NCBI GenBank assembly: GCA_027854065.1
Contig: JAQGEF010000017.1
Location: 1 to 64,000, forward strand
From: Polluticaenibacter yanchengensis
GTDB lineage: Bacteria > Bacteroidota > Bacteroidia > Chitinophagales > Chitinophagaceae
Length of the DNA: 64,000 nt
Reading direction: 5' to 3'
The notes under the pieces are model-generated. The model was not told where the DNA came from. It saw nothing but the letters and a program-made list of their open reading frames with translations, and ran no database searches. Of the stretch, positions 27,282-34,751 are shown in pieces (position 1 is the stretch's first letter; each line of letters starts with the position of its first letter). The translations under genes were made by a program, and so were the position numbers.

Positions 27282-28059
27282 AACGCTTTCTAAAATTAGG
27301 GTTGCAAAAGTACATAGATATTTTCAAATACACAAAAAGAATATTTCCACATTTGTGAATATATAAATTACCAATGCTCTTTTTCTAATTTGTTGCAAAA
27401 TTACAATTAAATTATTGAAATATTATCAAACAATAAGTGAAAAATAGAGGATAACGAAGTGTGGGCCAGAACCTGTTTTATACTCTTACTGCTATTCTTT
27501 CATTTCTAATTCCCGGTTGGTGTATTTTTTCCTATAACCAGATAATAACCAGAAACTTATATACTTTTATCAGACTACTGATAGAGCGGCAAAAAAATAG
27601 TCCTCTGTTGAAACAGACGACCTTAACGATTGCTTGCCATATGAAAATCTTAAATATCTTGAAAGGTTGTTTTGTTAACCTTATTTCTTTGCTTTGTTAA
27701 TACAAAAGTACATTGCGCTTTACTCTCGGTAAAATCATATTATAAACAGTAACACTATCTCAAAGTACACAATTTATAATATAAACAATTGACTATCATA
27801 TAAATAAATAGAATTAAAATATCATCTCCAACAATTCCTGGTATTGATATATCATCATATTTCTTATTGTTTTTCGGAAAAGTTGCCACTAAACCCTGTC
27901 AAAACAGAGATACTAAAGCTGAAGAGCTGCGGCATGCGTTGGTGGCGAGGTACGAGCCAGTGCGCAGTATAACGGAGCACCGAGCGTAGCGGAGCCATAA
28001 GCTCGCCGGACGGATGTTTAACAGGATTACAAATGTTCAGAGCCCCATATTTTCCCATA
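27282..28059. other. Long gene-free gap between YceD and fabH
   Basis: Nearly 780 bp without a supported gene. From 27282 to about 27900 it is AT-rich and unstructured to my eye; an open frame of 79 codons at 27461-27700 has no protein character. R1 copy D fills the end. The gap separates fabH from the YceD-rpmF-plsX run that is contiguous in many bacteria. Confidence 0.5.
27924..28046 (+). repeat. Dispersed repeat R1, copy D
   Basis: A near-consensus copy: AGCTGCGGCATGCGTTGG, GGCGAGGTACGAGCC, AGCACCGAGCGTAGCGG, AAGCTCGCCGGAC, ending AGAGCCCC. The AGAGCCCC end faces the fabH terminator. Confidence 0.75.
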
Positions 28060-28085
28060 AAAAAAGACCAATGCAGATGCATTGG
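28060..28085 (-). terminator. Terminator of fabH
   Basis: CCAATGC (28068-28074) pairs with GCATTGG (28079-28085); the minus strand continues into a T-run. Confidence 0.75.
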
Positions 28086-28112
28086 CCCTATTATAAGTAA
28101 ATTAAGTAAACG

Positions 28113-29114
28113 CTATTTTGAATCGTACGCCCATGTTACAAGTGCAGAACCCCATGTGAAACCGCCACCAAATGCCGCTAAAATAATTTTATCTCCTTTA
28201 TTCAACTGTTTCTCATAATCCCAAAGGCAAAGCGGTAAGGTCGCGGCAGTGGTATTACCGTATTTCTGAATATTAATCATTACCTTTTCCTGTGGAAGGC
28301 CGATGCGCTCACGGGTAGCATCAATAATGCGTAAATTGGCCTGGTGTGGCACCAACCATGCAATATCTTCACCTGTCAGGTTATTACGTTCCAGAAGGTC
28401 CGCACTGACATCTGCCATGCGGGTAACAGCGAATTTAAAAACAGTTTTACCTTCCTGGTAAGCATAATGCTGGCCGGCAGCTACTGACGCTGCTGTAGCC
28501 GGGATTAAACTACCACCTGCTTTCATATGTAAAAAGTCACGACCGGAACCATCTGATTTTAAAATACTGTCATGTATGCCCAAGCCTTCCTGATTAGGTT
28601 CCAACAATACAGCACCGGCTCCATCGCCGAATATAATGCAGGTAGCCCTATCTGTATAATCAATGATAGCGCTCATTTTTTCTGCACCTACCACGATCAC
28701 TTTTTTGTAACGGCCACTCTCAATATATGTGGCACCGGTAATTAGGCTAAATAAAAATCCGCTGCAGGCAGCTTCCAAATCATACCCGAACGCATTGGTG
28801 GCACCAACTTTATCCGCAATAATATTGGCGGTTGCAGGAAATACCATATCAGGCGTAACAGTAGCACAGATAATACAATCAATTTCACTGGCATCGATTC
28901 CACGCTTTTTCAATAATTCCTCTACTGCCTTTGCGCCTAAATCGCTGGTAGCTTTGCCGGGTTCTTTTAGAATTCTTCTTTCTGAAATACCGGTCCTGCT
29001 TCGTATCCATTCATCGTTTGTATCTACTAACTTTTCTAACTCGAAATTTGATAATACATATTCCGGTAAATATCCGCCAACTGCTGTGATGGCTGCTGTT
29101 ACTTTATTGGACAT
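28113..29114 (-). CDS. fabH: 3-oxoacyl-ACP synthase III
   Basis: FabH condenses acetyl-CoA (or a branched starter) with malonyl-ACP to start fatty-acid synthesis. The 333-residue protein has the full triad: Cys117 in DLEAACSGFLF, His257 in VPHQANLRI and Asn287 in YGNTTAATLP. It starts with AITAVGGYLPEYVLSN and has TNDEWIRSRTGISERR at 32-47, both typical. Starter preference (straight or branched) cannot be told. It is transcribed alone, with its own terminator, away from plsX. Confidence 0.96.
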   Translation of the reverse strand: MSNKVTAAITAVGGYLPEYVLSNFELEKLVDTNDEWIRSRTGISERRILKEPGKATSDLGAKAVEELLKKRGIDASEIDCIICATVTPDMVFPATANIIADKVGATNAFGYDLEAACSGFLFSLITGATYIESGRYKKVIVVGAEKMSAIIDYTDRATCIIFGDGAGAVLLEPNQEGLGIHDSILKSDGSGRDFLHMKAGGSLIPATAASVAAGQHYAYQEGKTVFKFAVTRMADVSADLLERNNLTGEDIAWLVPHQANLRIIDATRERIGLPQEKVMINIQKYGNTTAATLPLCLWDYEKQLNKGDKIILAAFGGGFTWGSALVTWAYDSK

Positions 29115-29146
29115 AATTTTTTTATAGCTAAAAAGTGTTTACAATG

Positions 29147-29761
29147 TTAGATTTCCTGCAATGGTTTATCCCACTCCAGTTTTAATATTTTACTTTCTGT
29201 TTTCCCCGATTTATAATTCAGAACTGAAACGATCTGACAATTCATATTATTCACCCACAATAAATTGCGGGTCTCTGTATAATCGGGATGTTCTATTATT
29301 TTTTTAATAATGATATTTTTAACTGCTTTAGATTCCGGCTGTAAAAGTACAGTAACTTCCTTTATCACAGAAGTATCATTTAAAGCTTTGATCATAAAAG
29401 TAATTGATTCTGTAGATAAGTCCTGAAAAGATTCTTCGGTATATCCTTTTCTTAATCCTGATAAATTTAAGTCCGGCTGATTGAATTGGGAGGCAATTTG
29501 CCTGAATGAGTCTTTGGATATAATGGACGAATCAGTTAAAATGCCATTATCATATTTAAACTGGAATACCGCGAGTTGGGCATTGACGACATAGTTTATC
29601 TGGCTGTCTATATACTGCGCATAAGGGTATAAAGGTTCGTTGGTTGTATCTGCTGCAAAGGTCTCTATCTTATTTTCGTCTGCCGGCGTCGTATTTTCTG
29701 TACCACAACTACTAATGATGAATAAAGCTGTAAGTATAAGAAAGAAGTATATTCTTCGCAT
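29147..29761 (-). CDS. Hypothetical lipoprotein
   Basis: With the ATG at 29761 the product is about 204 residues and begins MRRIYFFLILTALFIISSCG, a lipoprotein signal with lipobox ISSC. A longer frame adds 16 residues but breaks the signal. The mature protein is acidic and mixed alpha/beta, ending with a strand-rich RNLLWVNNMNCQIVSVLNYKSGKTESKIL. I do not recognise a family. It is third on the minus strand after the sigma factor and its barrel partner (62-bp gap), so it may be coexpressed. Confidence 0.65.
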   Translation of the reverse strand: MRRIYFFLILTALFIISSCGTENTTPADENKIETFAADTTNEPLYPYAQYIDSQINYVVNAQLAVFQFKYDNGILTDSSIISKDSFRQIASQFNQPDLNLSGLRKGYTEESFQDLSTESITFMIKALNDTSVIKEVTVLLQPESKAVKNIIIKKIIEHPDYTETRNLLWVNNMNCQIVSVLNYKSGKTESKILKLEWDKPLQEI

Positions 29762-29823
29762 GTTTTTAAATATAAAAATAAGCCACCGATTTATTTCGAT
29801 GGCCTGCAAATTTCAAGCTTTTT

Positions 29824-31419
29824 TTACAATTTTGAACTGAAAGTTTTATAAAATCCGAGTTTTATACCATAATCTACTAAATGTTCCTTAACAGGATATT
29901 CCTTTTTATAATTGGAAAGTAGCTGGTACCTGATCTGCGGACCTGCAAATAATGTAACATTTTTGATTTTATAATGAACCAGTGAACTCAATTGAGTATT
30001 GATATTAAACTTCCTGTTTAAAGAAGACCTTATAAAATAATTATTGTAATCCGTAGATAAAATATAATTACTGGATACTAAATTGAATGTTGGCTGTACG
30101 CCTCCTTCCACAGAAAAGCCCAGTTTTTTATATTGGAACAGGTCTAAATTAAAAAAGACAGGAATGCTGAGCTGTAAAAACCGGTTTTTCAAAGTGACTG
30201 TTTCAAAGCCTCCCGAGTTACTGATATTTGAATATGTAATGAATGAATCTACATAAACGCCTCTGTTAAAATTCAGCTCTACTACCTGGTTATCTGCTTT
30301 AAAAGCATCTATTTCATATCCCCTGTAATTGACCTGTGCGCCCAGTCTTACCGTTAAGTTGCTGCTGAATTTATAACCTATGGCTGCTCCTGCTTCAAAT
30401 CCGAAATTAGCTTTATGCTTTACATACTTGTCTATATTATTAGACAGCATATTGTTTAAGCCGTTCGTGTTGGTAACCGGGGCATTAGGATCTTTGAAAA
30501 ACGCTTCCTCTTCGTAATTTCTATAACTACTGGATGGTGTTACATAAACGGCATACTGCCATTTTTCTTTTTTGGCAATCAACTCTGTTTTTATACTTTC
30601 GAAATAGGGTTTACTATTTAATAAAGTATCCCAATATGCCAGGCTATGCGCCTGGTTGCTGTCCAGGTTCATTTCGTTATACGCAGTGTTACTATTCACT
30701 ACTTTGCTTTCAAAGGCATGCTCTTCTTTTAGTTCAAGTGACTTATCCTTTTTAATTATTTCATCCTCTGCCACAACATTGCTTCCCGGCAGTACTGAAC
30801 TGGTGAAGCGTTTTTGCTTCTCACCAATATTCGAATTCACTATTAATTGGTTATCAATATCATTTGATAATAAATATTCGCTTACCGTTTTATTAATATT
30901 AAAGACCAACCCATTCTGCCTGTTAAACAAATAACCTAATCTTTTGGTTAGTGCATCGGCATTTACCTGGCTTAATGCTCCAATGCTATTGATGTTTTCA
31001 GCTCTTTCATTTCTTAATGCAACAGGATTATTCATTTCTATGGCCTTGCTGGAATAATCCGGTAGCGCATCATTGATGGTATTTTTTATTACTTTGGACC
31101 TGTCCTGCAGGATAAACTGATTTTTAGCTACCTCTCCATTGGTTACTGACTGCAAAGATTCCGTGCCAGGCAAGACAACTGTTGCCTTTTTATAATCGAT
31201 CTCAAAAATATTTTTGTTAGGATAAATGAAGAACAGGCTGGCGATGACGGTAGCGCAAATGGTTATTGAGAAAAAAGTGAGGGCCGGCCATTTTCTTTTA
31301 CCGGCATGCAGTTCTTTATCTATATTATGCCAAACTTTGTCGGATGGCTGCATCCGTAGTTCTTCCGCATTTTCTGCTAAGAAGTCCTCAAAATCATCAA
31401 AGTTTAACTTCCTTTTCAT
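29824..31419 (-). CDS. Membrane-anchored beta-barrel protein, partner of the ECF sigma factor
   Basis: The 531-residue protein has a short cytoplasmic-type N terminus (MKRKLNFDDFEDFLAENAEELRMQPSDKVW), one membrane helix (about 46-66), a long low-complexity Asn/Ser/Lys linker, and a C-terminal stretch of amphipathic strands (FGFEAGAAIGYKFSSNLTVRLGAQVNYRG, FLQLSIPVFFNLDLF, GVKLGF-like end) matching the PF13568-type outer-membrane barrel. Such proteins commonly follow ECF sigma genes in Bacteroidota; the N-terminal part may act as anti-sigma factor. It begins 65 bp after the sigma gene on the same strand. Function is inferred. Confidence 0.7.
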   Translation of the reverse strand: MKRKLNFDDFEDFLAENAEELRMQPSDKVWHNIDKELHAGKRKWPALTFFSITICATVIASLFFIYPNKNIFEIDYKKATVVLPGTESLQSVTNGEVAKNQFILQDRSKVIKNTINDALPDYSSKAIEMNNPVALRNERAENINSIGALSQVNADALTKRLGYLFNRQNGLVFNINKTVSEYLLSNDIDNQLIVNSNIGEKQKRFTSSVLPGSNVVAEDEIIKKDKSLELKEEHAFESKVVNSNTAYNEMNLDSNQAHSLAYWDTLLNSKPYFESIKTELIAKKEKWQYAVYVTPSSSYRNYEEEAFFKDPNAPVTNTNGLNNMLSNNIDKYVKHKANFGFEAGAAIGYKFSSNLTVRLGAQVNYRGYEIDAFKADNQVVELNFNRGVYVDSFITYSNISNSGGFETVTLKNRFLQLSIPVFFNLDLFQYKKLGFSVEGGVQPTFNLVSSNYILSTDYNNYFIRSSLNRKFNINTQLSSLVHYKIKNVTLFAGPQIRYQLLSNYKKEYPVKEHLVDYGIKLGFYKTFSSKL

Positions 31420-31484
31420 AATGAAACAAATGCGAGGAGCATTTGGTAGTTTTGGTTAATGTCGGCTGATATATAATACAGCTT

Positions 31485-32054
31485 TTATATGGCAGAAAGG
31501 ATCTCTTTGCGAAGCGATTCTTTTTCTATTATTCTGCGTTTTATTAGTATTTGTTCCAATAATACTTTGGCCCTGGTGTACTGGCTTCTGCTGGTGCTTT
31601 CTTCAATATCCAGTATATTACTTATTTCTTTGTGAGAATAGCCTTCAATGGCGTATAAGTTCAATACGGTTCTGAACCCTACAGGCAGTAGCTTTATACA
31701 TTCAATTACTTGTTTTGCCAGCATAAATGAATGTATATTTTCTTTTACTTCTATGTTTGCCCCATGCTCAAGATCTATCTCTTCACTAAACTTTTTATTC
31801 TTTTTCAAGTAATTGATACAGGTGTTTACCACTACTCTTCTTAACCACCCTTCAAAAGCGCCTTTGTTCAGATAAGAGTGTATATTACTGAATATACGTA
31901 TAAAAGCTTCCTGCAGCATATCTTCCGCATCAGATTTATTGGATGCGTACCTGTAGCATACAGATAGCATTTTACTGCTATACTTGTTATATAACTCCCG
32001 TTGCGAAACAGGGTCGTTATCTAAACAGCCTAATATTACTACATCTTCTGTCAT
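31485..32054 (-). CDS. ECF RNA polymerase sigma factor
   Basis: The 189-residue protein has sigma70 region 2 (YRYASNKSDAEDMLQEAFIRIFSNIHSY) and region 4 with a helix-turn-helix (FRTVLNLYAIEGYSHKEISNILDIEESTSRSQYTRAKVLLEQIL). No region 3, as expected for the ECF group. It would direct RNA polymerase to its own target promoters, probably including this operon. It heads a minus-strand operon with the membrane/barrel protein and probably the lipoprotein. The signal it answers is unknown. Confidence 0.92.
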   Translation of the reverse strand: MTEDVVILGCLDNDPVSQRELYNKYSSKMLSVCYRYASNKSDAEDMLQEAFIRIFSNIHSYLNKGAFEGWLRRVVVNTCINYLKKNKKFSEEIDLEHGANIEVKENIHSFMLAKQVIECIKLLPVGFRTVLNLYAIEGYSHKEISNILDIEESTSRSQYTRAKVLLEQILIKRRIIEKESLRKEILSAI

Positions 32055-32228
32055 GAAATTATTTTATACAGAACAGTAGCATTAAACAGACAATAATCAT
32101 TGCAATATTGCTGCATTCCTGTCACTGTTTTGTTATCTAAATACCAAATTACACAAAAAATGGATAAAAACCACTATTCAAAGGATATTTTTCCGGCCAA
32201 TGCTAATGAAATAAATACAAAAAAGGCC

Positions 32229-33200
32229 TTAATCGAAGCTTTGGTTATTTTGAGCAGCCATTTTAAGCATGCGTTCAAACTGTTCCGGCGTTAAATCGTT
32301 ATAAAAATAAAAGACGGGATCTACCGGTGCACCGTTTTTATGTACCTCATAATGGCAATGCGGACCTGTACTTTTCCCTGTGCTCCCTACCCAGCCTATA
32401 ATATCGCCCCGTTTCACTTTTTCCCCCACCCTGGATTTAATCTTTACCATATGGCCGTACAGGGTTTCATAACCGTAACCGTGACTGATGATGACATGAT
32501 TGCCATATCCGCCATCGTTAAACCCCGATAGCTTCACTTTGCCATTAGCAGTGGCATATATAGGCGTGCCTGTAGGGGCTGCAAAATCCAGACCCGCATG
32601 CATTTTAGGTATTTTATATACCGGGTCTATCCTGTAACCAAAACCTGATGCCATCCTGGACAATTGTTTATTGCTGATTGGCTGTATTGCAGGAATTGCT
32701 GCCAGTAATTCTTCTTTTTTATTGATCATTGTATCCAGCGCCTTATATGATAATGCCTGGGTATTTAAGCGTGCCTGCAGTATTTCTATCTTCTTGCCTA
32801 CCTCTTCTACCAGTTCATTGGCATTCATCGCCAGCACTTCCCGGATCTCATCATTCCGTTTGTCTGTAATGGCTCTCAGGCTATCCGGTATGGGTGCGCT
32901 CTCAAATATCGCCCTGTACACTTCATTGTCCCTTTCTTCTAAACTGGCCATCCTGTTTTCCAGGTTTTCCGATTCCTTTTCCAGAACTTTAAAAGCATAC
33001 TTAAGGTTATCATTCTCCTTTTTCAGTTGCCTTTCATTTTCGCTGGGAAAATACTTTTGTGCAAAAAATATAATGATGACAGCGAAGACCAGTGTGGATG
33101 CCAAATAACCAAAAATCTTCAGTAACCTTTTATGTAAAGGCACTTCCAACTTTTCATATCTCAACGATTCGGTATTATAAAAGTATTTTACTTTTTTCAT
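32229..33200 (-). CDS. M23 family metallopeptidase (membrane-anchored)
   Basis: The ATG at 33200 gives about 323 residues starting MKKVKYFYNTESLRYEKLEV. One membrane helix lies at about 30-47, followed by a coiled coil (about 55-95, LKKENDNLKYAFKVLEKESENLENRM). The C-terminal LytM/M23 zinc peptidase domain has H201-x-x-x-D205 (KMHAGLD) and H281-C-H283 (PHCHYE), so the catalytic set is intact. It should cut peptidoglycan cross-bridges in the periplasm, or activate amidases. An upstream TTG would add six residues; I prefer the ATG. It is transcribed divergently from rplS. Confidence 0.9.
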   Translation of the reverse strand: MKKVKYFYNTESLRYEKLEVPLHKRLLKIFGYLASTLVFAVIIIFFAQKYFPSENERQLKKENDNLKYAFKVLEKESENLENRMASLEERDNEVYRAIFESAPIPDSLRAITDKRNDEIREVLAMNANELVEEVGKKIEILQARLNTQALSYKALDTMINKKEELLAAIPAIQPISNKQLSRMASGFGYRIDPVYKIPKMHAGLDFAAPTGTPIYATANGKVKLSGFNDGGYGNHVIISHGYGYETLYGHMVKIKSRVGEKVKRGDIIGWVGSTGKSTGPHCHYEVHKNGAPVDPVFYFYNDLTPEQFERMLKMAAQNNQSFD

Positions 33201-33439
33201 AAGTTTTTCATGCTGCAAACTGTTTAAACCATCATTATAAATGAATTGTATTTAAATAATTACCGGATGCAGGCTCGTAAAGTTATTTTATATTAGGTTA
33301 CAAACGTAAAAACACCGTGCAAATTTTATGTTTAACAAATAATATTCCCACTGAACTGTAAAAGCGTGTAAATTTGCTGTCCGAACCAGGATCATGTAAA
33401 AAAATCTGAAAAAATGTTTTTTTATATGGTTTATTTAAT

Positions 33440-33447
33440 TACCTTTG
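33440..33447 (+). promoter_or_regulatory. TAnnTTTG promoter box for rplS
   Basis: TACCTTTG is a perfect Bacteroidota -7 match, 19 nt upstream of the rplS ATG. Confidence 0.6.
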
Positions 33448-33466
33448 CAGTCCAAATTTTTTAGCC

Positions 33467-33847
33467 ATGAGTCAACAGGCCGTTAATTTTATACACGAAC
33501 AATTAACAACAACTAAAAAGCATCCTAAGTTTAAAGCAGGTGACAATATCACTGTGAACTATAAAATTGTTGAGGGTAATAAAGAGCGTATCCAAAGCTT
33601 CAAAGGCGATGTAATCAAACGTCAAGGAACTGGTGCAACTGCTTCTTTCACTGTTCGCAAAATAAGCGATGGTGTAGGTGTAGAAAGAACTTTTCCTGCA
33701 AACAGCCCACACATTGATAGCGTAGTTTTACACAAAGTTGGTAAAGTACGTCGTGCTAAACTATTCTACTTACGTAACTTAAGTGGTAAAAGCGCCCGTA
33801 TCAAAGAAAGAAGAGTTAACCTTGCAGATTTCGCTGCACAAGCTTAA
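33467..33847 (+). CDS. rplS: 50S ribosomal protein L19
   Basis: The 126-residue basic protein has the L19 core [54 protein letters not shown] and a C-terminal [22 protein letters not shown]. It sits at the 30S-50S interface of the ribosome. It is alone here rather than with rpsP-rimM-trmD, with its own strong promoter box and terminator. Confidence 0.96.
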   Translation: MSQQAVNFIHEQLTTTKKHPKFKAGDNITVNYKIVEGNKERIQSFKGDVIKRQGTGATASFTVRKISDGVGVERTFPANSPHIDSVVLHKVGKVRRAKLFYLRNLSGKSARIKERRVNLADFAAQA

Positions 33848-33902
33848 TTCATTAGGACTAGTTGCCTAACTTTATTGCGATAGCATAAAGTTTAAAAATA
33901 TT

Positions 33903-33934
33903 AAAGCCGGTTTCATTTATTTGGAACGGGCTTT
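33903..33934 (+). terminator. Terminator of rplS
   Basis: AAAGCCGGTT (33903-33912) pairs with AACGGGCTTT (33925-33934), one mismatch, followed by Ts. Confidence 0.65.
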
Positions 33935-33951
33935 TTTACGTTCTTTTATCT

Positions 33952-34105
33952 GGGGCTCTCAGCATTCATTTACCTACTGAATATTTGTTCAGGCTGCTTA
34001 GGGGTTCGCTGCGCTCCGTGCTGGTTTCAACAGGATGTTTGCAGTCACCGGATATCGCACCAGCTCGTTCCTCGCTGCCCACGCATCCTGCAGCCTTTGA
34101 GCATT
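33952..34105 (-). repeat. Dispersed repeat R1, copy E
   Basis: Starts GGGGCTCTCAGCATTC right after the rplS terminator and ends GCAGCCTTTGAGCAT. The inverse strand carries GGATGCGTGGGCAGCGAGG, ACGAGCTGGTGCG and AGCACGGAGCGCAGCG, close to consensus. Confidence 0.75.
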
Positions 34106-34342
34106 TTTTATTCTATTCTACTTTTTATTATTGAACTTTAGGGTAACCTGGGTGTTGGTGTCATAACCAAATGAAGAATGATTTAATAGATCAATCAAGT
34201 CCCATAAGGATGACCTTATGATAGAATAAATTAGCATTTAAGTATATAAACCGTCGTAGGTACGACAGCATGTATGTAAAACACTATTGATTAATAATGA
34301 AATGATAACTTCCAAAACTCATGTTAAATCAGCATTACAAAT

Positions 34343-34742
34343 GCCCCAGGGCTGCGGGACAATGTCATTTAGCTAAGGATTTTACTTCGTAAATCCATAA
34401 TTTCGAATCGCTTTAATATCATTTTTTGTTTCAAAATCGCATTCTCTAACAAATGAAAAATAGTCATTTAATTAAAAATGCCTGCTTCTTCAATTCAGTA
34501 GAAATTTAAAAAGGTACAAAAAGCAATACATATATATAGTATTCAATCACTTATGATTAATTCCTTAGCTAAATGACATTGGGCTGCGGGATACAGCGGG
34601 CGGCGAGGCACGAGCCGGACATGCGCCGGAATTGCTGCAAGCTAAAAATACCTGTACAGTATATGACCGGGTAACCGCGCATGGCGATACCCCGCAGTAG
34701 CCCGGTATGCCGACGGGTATTTTTACAAAAGCCGAGAGCCCC
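34343..34742 (+). repeat. Dispersed repeat R1, copy F, interrupted by a MITE
   Basis: The left end (GGGCTGCGGGA at 34349-34359) and the body (from 34582 with GGCTGCGGGATAC, GGCGGCGAGGCACGAGCC to CGAGAGCCCC at 34742) belong to one R1 copy split by the insertion at 34360-34581. The AGAGCCCC end is 9 bp from the rhamnosidase stop. No gene lies between 33848 and 34751. Confidence 0.75.
34360..34581. mobile_element. 222-bp MITE with 20-bp terminal inverted repeats
   Basis: The ends CAATGTCATTTAGCTAAGGA (34360-34379) and TCCTTAGCTAAATGACATTG (34562-34581) are perfect inverted repeats. Directly outside them is a 10-bp direct repeat GGCTGCGGGA (34350-34359 and 34582-34591), an exact target-site duplication. 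The interior is AT-rich and non-coding. This is a non-autonomous element needing a transposase from elsewhere. A 9-12 bp duplication with TIRs of this kind recalls IS4-type transposition, but that is inference. Confidence 0.85.
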
Positions 34743-34751
34743 AAATAAAAA

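Noticed and set aside
27461..27700. 79-codon open frame upstream of YceD
   Set aside because: Low-complexity hydrophobic reading of AT-rich DNA without a plausible start region or known family.
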